This document shows, one piece after another, positions 17,098 through 19,016 of a stretch of 19,016 nucleotides of DNA; position 1 is the stretch's first letter; every line of letters starts with the position of its first letter. The stretch covers positions 1 to 19,016 of the forward strand of contig JAIWNN010000132.1 of the NCBI GenBank assembly GCA_020216805.1. Direction: 5' to 3'. A program made the position numbers and the translations under genes. Under the pieces are notes generated by a model, which saw only the letters and a program-made list of their open reading frames with translations, ran no database searches and was not told where the DNA came from. Source of the stretch: Desulfarculus sp. (lineage in GTDB: Bacteria > Desulfobacterota > Desulfarculia > Desulfarculales > Desulfarculaceae).

Positions 17098-17493
17098 TCA
17101 TCCCTTGGCCGAGAGCAGGGTGATTCTCCCGCGGTTTTCGTCCAGCTCCTGGTCGGTGGTCATGGAGCAGTGACCCTCGAAGACCACCCCCTCGTCCATC
17201 ACCACCAGCGGCGCGGTGATGTTGCCCTTGAGCCGACCCGGAGACTTGAGCTCCAGGCGCTTGGTCACCACCACGTCGCCCACCAGCTCGCCGCTGATGA
17301 TCACCGTGGCCGCGTTGACCAGGGCCTCGACCTTGGCGTTGGGGCCGATGAACAGGGTGCCGTCTCCCCGGATGTTGCCCTGGAAGCGGCTGTCCAGCCG
17401 GGCCTGACCGGTGAAGATCAGCTCGCCCAGGATCTGGCTCTCGCCGCCCAGGAACATGGTCAGGTCGTTTTCCCGCGTTTGCTTGCCCAACAA
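17098..17493 (-). CDS. Bactofilin (polymer-forming cytoskeletal protein)
   Basis: A small self-polymerising scaffold protein of 131 aa. A short polar N-terminal tail (LGKQTREND) leads to the DUF583/bactofilin right-handed beta-helix, from about residue 13 to 110, recognisable by repeated Gly-hydrophobic turns (GELIFTGQARLDSRFQGNI, GTLFIGPNAKVEALV, GRLKGNITAP). A short C-terminal tail follows. No membrane segment is seen. Bactofilins scaffold peptidoglycan synthesis or polar structures, and placement beside rodA supports a cell-shape role. The start is probably TTG at 17493, with GGAAGG 8 nt upstream; a second TTG follows directly. A later ATG (17457) would cut into the conserved start of the beta-helix. 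A 6-bp hairpin (17524-17544) lies in the leader. Confidence 0.92.
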   Translation of the reverse strand: MLGKQTRENDLTMFLGGESQILGELIFTGQARLDSRFQGNIRGDGTLFIGPNAKVEALVNAATVIISGELVGDVVVTKRLELKSPGRLKGNITAPLVVMDEGVVFEGHCSMTTDQELDENRGRITLLSAKG

Positions 17494-17638
17494 CGCTCTC
17501 GCCTTCCCGACCCGGGGACAGGTCGCCCCAGGGACCCGGGGGCGCCCGGACGCGACGACTGGGGCTGATTCGCTTCCACCGCCGGCACGGCGGCCTTAGG
17601 ACTAGATTTCACTAACATGCTATCCCGCGTCCTGGCAA

Positions 17639-17662
17639 CAAAAATCGGCCGGGTCCGCCGGC
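17639..17662 (-). terminator. Possible terminator after rodA
   Basis: On the - strand a short stem GCCGG (17662-17658) / CCGGC (17652-17648) with a 5-nt loop is followed by CGATTTTTG, a five-T run. A second hairpin, CGGCGGC-AATA-GCCGCCG, overlaps the rodA stop codon. Together they could end the rodA transcript; the stem is short, so read-through into the bactofilin gene is likely. Confidence 0.4.
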
Positions 17663-17667
17663 GGCGG

Positions 17668-18774
17668 CTATTGCCGCCGGAAGATGAAGCGGCGCATGGC
17701 CACGCTCTGGATGATCCCCAGGGTGGCCATGGTGGTGATCAGGCTGGAGCCGCCATAGGAGATGAAGGGCAACGGTATGCCCACCACCGGGAACAGGCCC
17801 ACCACCATGCCCACGTTGATGAAGGTCGGCCAGAAGACGCAGGACGTGGCCCCCACCACCATCAGCATGCCCAACCGGTCCTTGGCCCGCAGGGCCTGGA
17901 CCAGGCCGCGGTAGACCACCGCCGCCAAAAGGATCAGCACCAGCACCCCGCCCACGAAGCCCCATTCCTCGGCCAGCACCGAAAAGGCGAAGTCGGTGTG
18001 CTGCTCGGGCAGGAAGTGCAGCTGGCTCTGGGTGCCGGCCAGCCAGCCCTTGCCCGTGAACTGGCCCGATCCCACCGCGATCTTGGACTGGATCAGGTGG
18101 TAGGAGGCCCCCAGGGGGTCGGATTCCGGATCCAGGAAGCTGAAAATGCGCTTCTTCTGGTAATCCTTCATGAAGTTCCAGGCCAGGGGCAGCGCCCCCA
18201 GGAAGGCCGTCGCCGCCACCGTCAGGGAGAAGATCTTCACCCCGTTGACCAGGATGATGGAGCCGCCCACGATCAGGACCAGCATCGCGGTGCCCAGGTC
18301 GGGTTGCTTGAGGATCAGCAGCGCCGGCAGGGCCATCAGGGCGCAGGGGATCACCAGTTGGCGCAGGTTGTAGGGCTCGTTCTGGTCCCGGCGCTGGAAG
18401 TATTGCGCCAAGACCAGGATCACCGCCAGACGGGCCAACTCCGAGGGCTGGACCACGATGGGGCCCAGGGCCAGCCAGCGCTGGGCCCCGCCCACCACCC
18501 GGCCCCAGAGCAGCACCGCGACCAGGGAGACCACCACCAGGCCGTACAGGGGGTAGGCCAGGGTGGCCAGGCGCTGGTGGCCGACCATGGCCACCCCGCA
18601 CATCACCCCCAGGCCGATGGCGAACCAATACAATTGCTTGAGAAAAATCGGGGTGCCCACGTTCTCGAAACTGCTGGCGGCGCTGTAGAGGTTGACGGCC
18701 CCGCAGCCGATCACGGCGGTCAAGAGCACCACCAGGAGCCAGTCGAAATTGGTCACCAAGCGTCGGTCGATCAC
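17668..18774 (-). CDS. rodA: Rod shape-determining protein RodA (SEDS peptidoglycan glycosyltransferase)
   Basis: Polymerises lipid II into glycan strands during cell elongation, working with the transpeptidase PBP2. The 368 aa have about ten membrane segments in the SEDS layout, and the large loop contains GKGWLAGTQSQL and LPEQHTDF. Asp261 corresponds to the essential Asp262 of E. coli RodA. The C-terminal signature GIPLPFISYGGSS is intact. The start is GTG at 18774, with GGGGGGAGG 8 nt upstream and the preceding stop 22 nt away, so it is cotranscribed with the upstream partial gene. RodA is preferred over FtsW because of the probable PBP2 upstream, the overall sequence flavour and the bactofilin downstream. 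Confidence 0.96.
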   Translation of the reverse strand: MIDRRLVTNFDWLLVVLLTAVIGCGAVNLYSAASSFENVGTPIFLKQLYWFAIGLGVMCGVAMVGHQRLATLAYPLYGLVVVSLVAVLLWGRVVGGAQRWLALGPIVVQPSELARLAVILVLAQYFQRRDQNEPYNLRQLVIPCALMALPALLILKQPDLGTAMLVLIVGGSIILVNGVKIFSLTVAATAFLGALPLAWNFMKDYQKKRIFSFLDPESDPLGASYHLIQSKIAVGSGQFTGKGWLAGTQSQLHFLPEQHTDFAFSVLAEEWGFVGGVLVLILLAAVVYRGLVQALRAKDRLGMLMVVGATSCVFWPTFINVGMVVGLFPVVGIPLPFISYGGSSLITTMATLGIIQSVAMRRFIFRRQ

Positions 18775-18796
18775 TGCCTGGGCCTCCCCCCGCCGT

Positions 18797-19016
18797 TCAG
18801 GGCCGGCGATAGGTGGAAGGATTCAGGACCGGGTCCGGGGAATCACCCCGGAAGGGGCGGATGCGGCCGGTTGAGGCCGCGGGCTCGGTCCGGGTTTTTT
18901 TCTTCTCGGCCGGCTTGGCCGCCGGCTTCTTGGCCGGAGCGGGGGCCGGGTCCGGGGGCTTGGGCCGGGCCGGCGCGACGGTGGCGGCGGGGGGCTTGGC
19001 CGCCGCTGGCAAGGCC
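18797..19016 (-). CDS. C-terminal end of a probable penicillin-binding protein 2 (partial)
   Basis: A reading frame that enters from the right edge of the window and stops with TGA 22 nt before rodA. The visible ~72 residues are a low-complexity tail rich in Pro, Ala and Lys (APARPKPPDPAPAPAKKPAAK), followed by a more ordinary end (RPFRGDSPDPVLNPSTYRRP). No catalytic domain is within the window. PBP2 (mrdA) is the usual gene directly before rodA, and PBP2 proteins often end in such disordered tails, so the call is from context. Any internal ATG here, such as that at 19012, is unlikely to be the true start. Confidence 0.6.
   Translation of the reverse strand, partial: ALPAAAKPPAATVAPARPKPPDPAPAPAKKPAAKPAEKKKTRTEPAASTGRIRPFRGDSPDPVLNPSTYRRP

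Noticed and set aside
16797..17568. + strand frames across the atp leader and bactofilin
   Set aside because: They have no ribosome sites or family features, and one runs antisense to the bactofilin gene.

Overview
The window is a GC-rich bacterial chromosome segment. Its gene content and order point to a Desulfobacterota-type (former Deltaproteobacteria) anaerobe, possibly Desulfarculus-like. The supporting signs are: paired b and b' ATP synthase subunits in an F1-stalk operon without the a and c genes; a bactofilin next to rodA; zapB-zapA followed by 6S RNA; and an rny gene. The species assignment is inference. Everything here looks like core chromosome. I see no phage, plasmid, transposase, CRISPR or defence genes.

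Layout, left half, + strand (1-4370): a membrane-bound diguanylate cyclase; a stand-alone L-asparaginase of the zinc-binding Rhizobium-ReAII type with its own AT-rich promoter region; then a two-gene unit of 2,3-BPG-dependent phosphoglycerate mutase and a HAD phosphatase. Positions 4371-4707 form a convergent gap holding a GC-rich hairpin and a 109-bp-period tandem repeat that ends at the rny stop codon.

Right half, all - strand (read from 19016 down to 4708): the C-terminal tail of a probable PBP2, then rodA, a bactofilin, the ATP synthase operon atpF'-atpF-atpH-atpA-atpG-atpD-atpC, a GlmU cut down to its uridylyltransferase domain, glmS, zapB, zapA, 6S RNA (ssrS) and rny. The theme is growth: cell-wall elongation (PBP2/RodA/bactofilin), ATP supply, UDP-GlcNAc precursor supply (GlmS/GlmU), division (ZapA/ZapB), and global RNA control (6S RNA, RNase Y).

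The less expected content lies between genes. A perfect 10-bp hairpin buries the rny Shine-Dalgarno sequence. A family of three related GC-rich hairpins lies beside the asparaginase, glmU and glmS genes. A 146-bp palindromic TGTCATTGCGAG element sits downstream of the atp terminator. The atp operon has a leader of about 256 nt, and a strong hairpin separates atpD from atpC. Several genes use TTG or GTG starts that are chosen here from Shine-Dalgarno position and family length. I found no convincing new multi-gene system; the rny leader hairpin and the single-domain GlmU are the points most worth following up.
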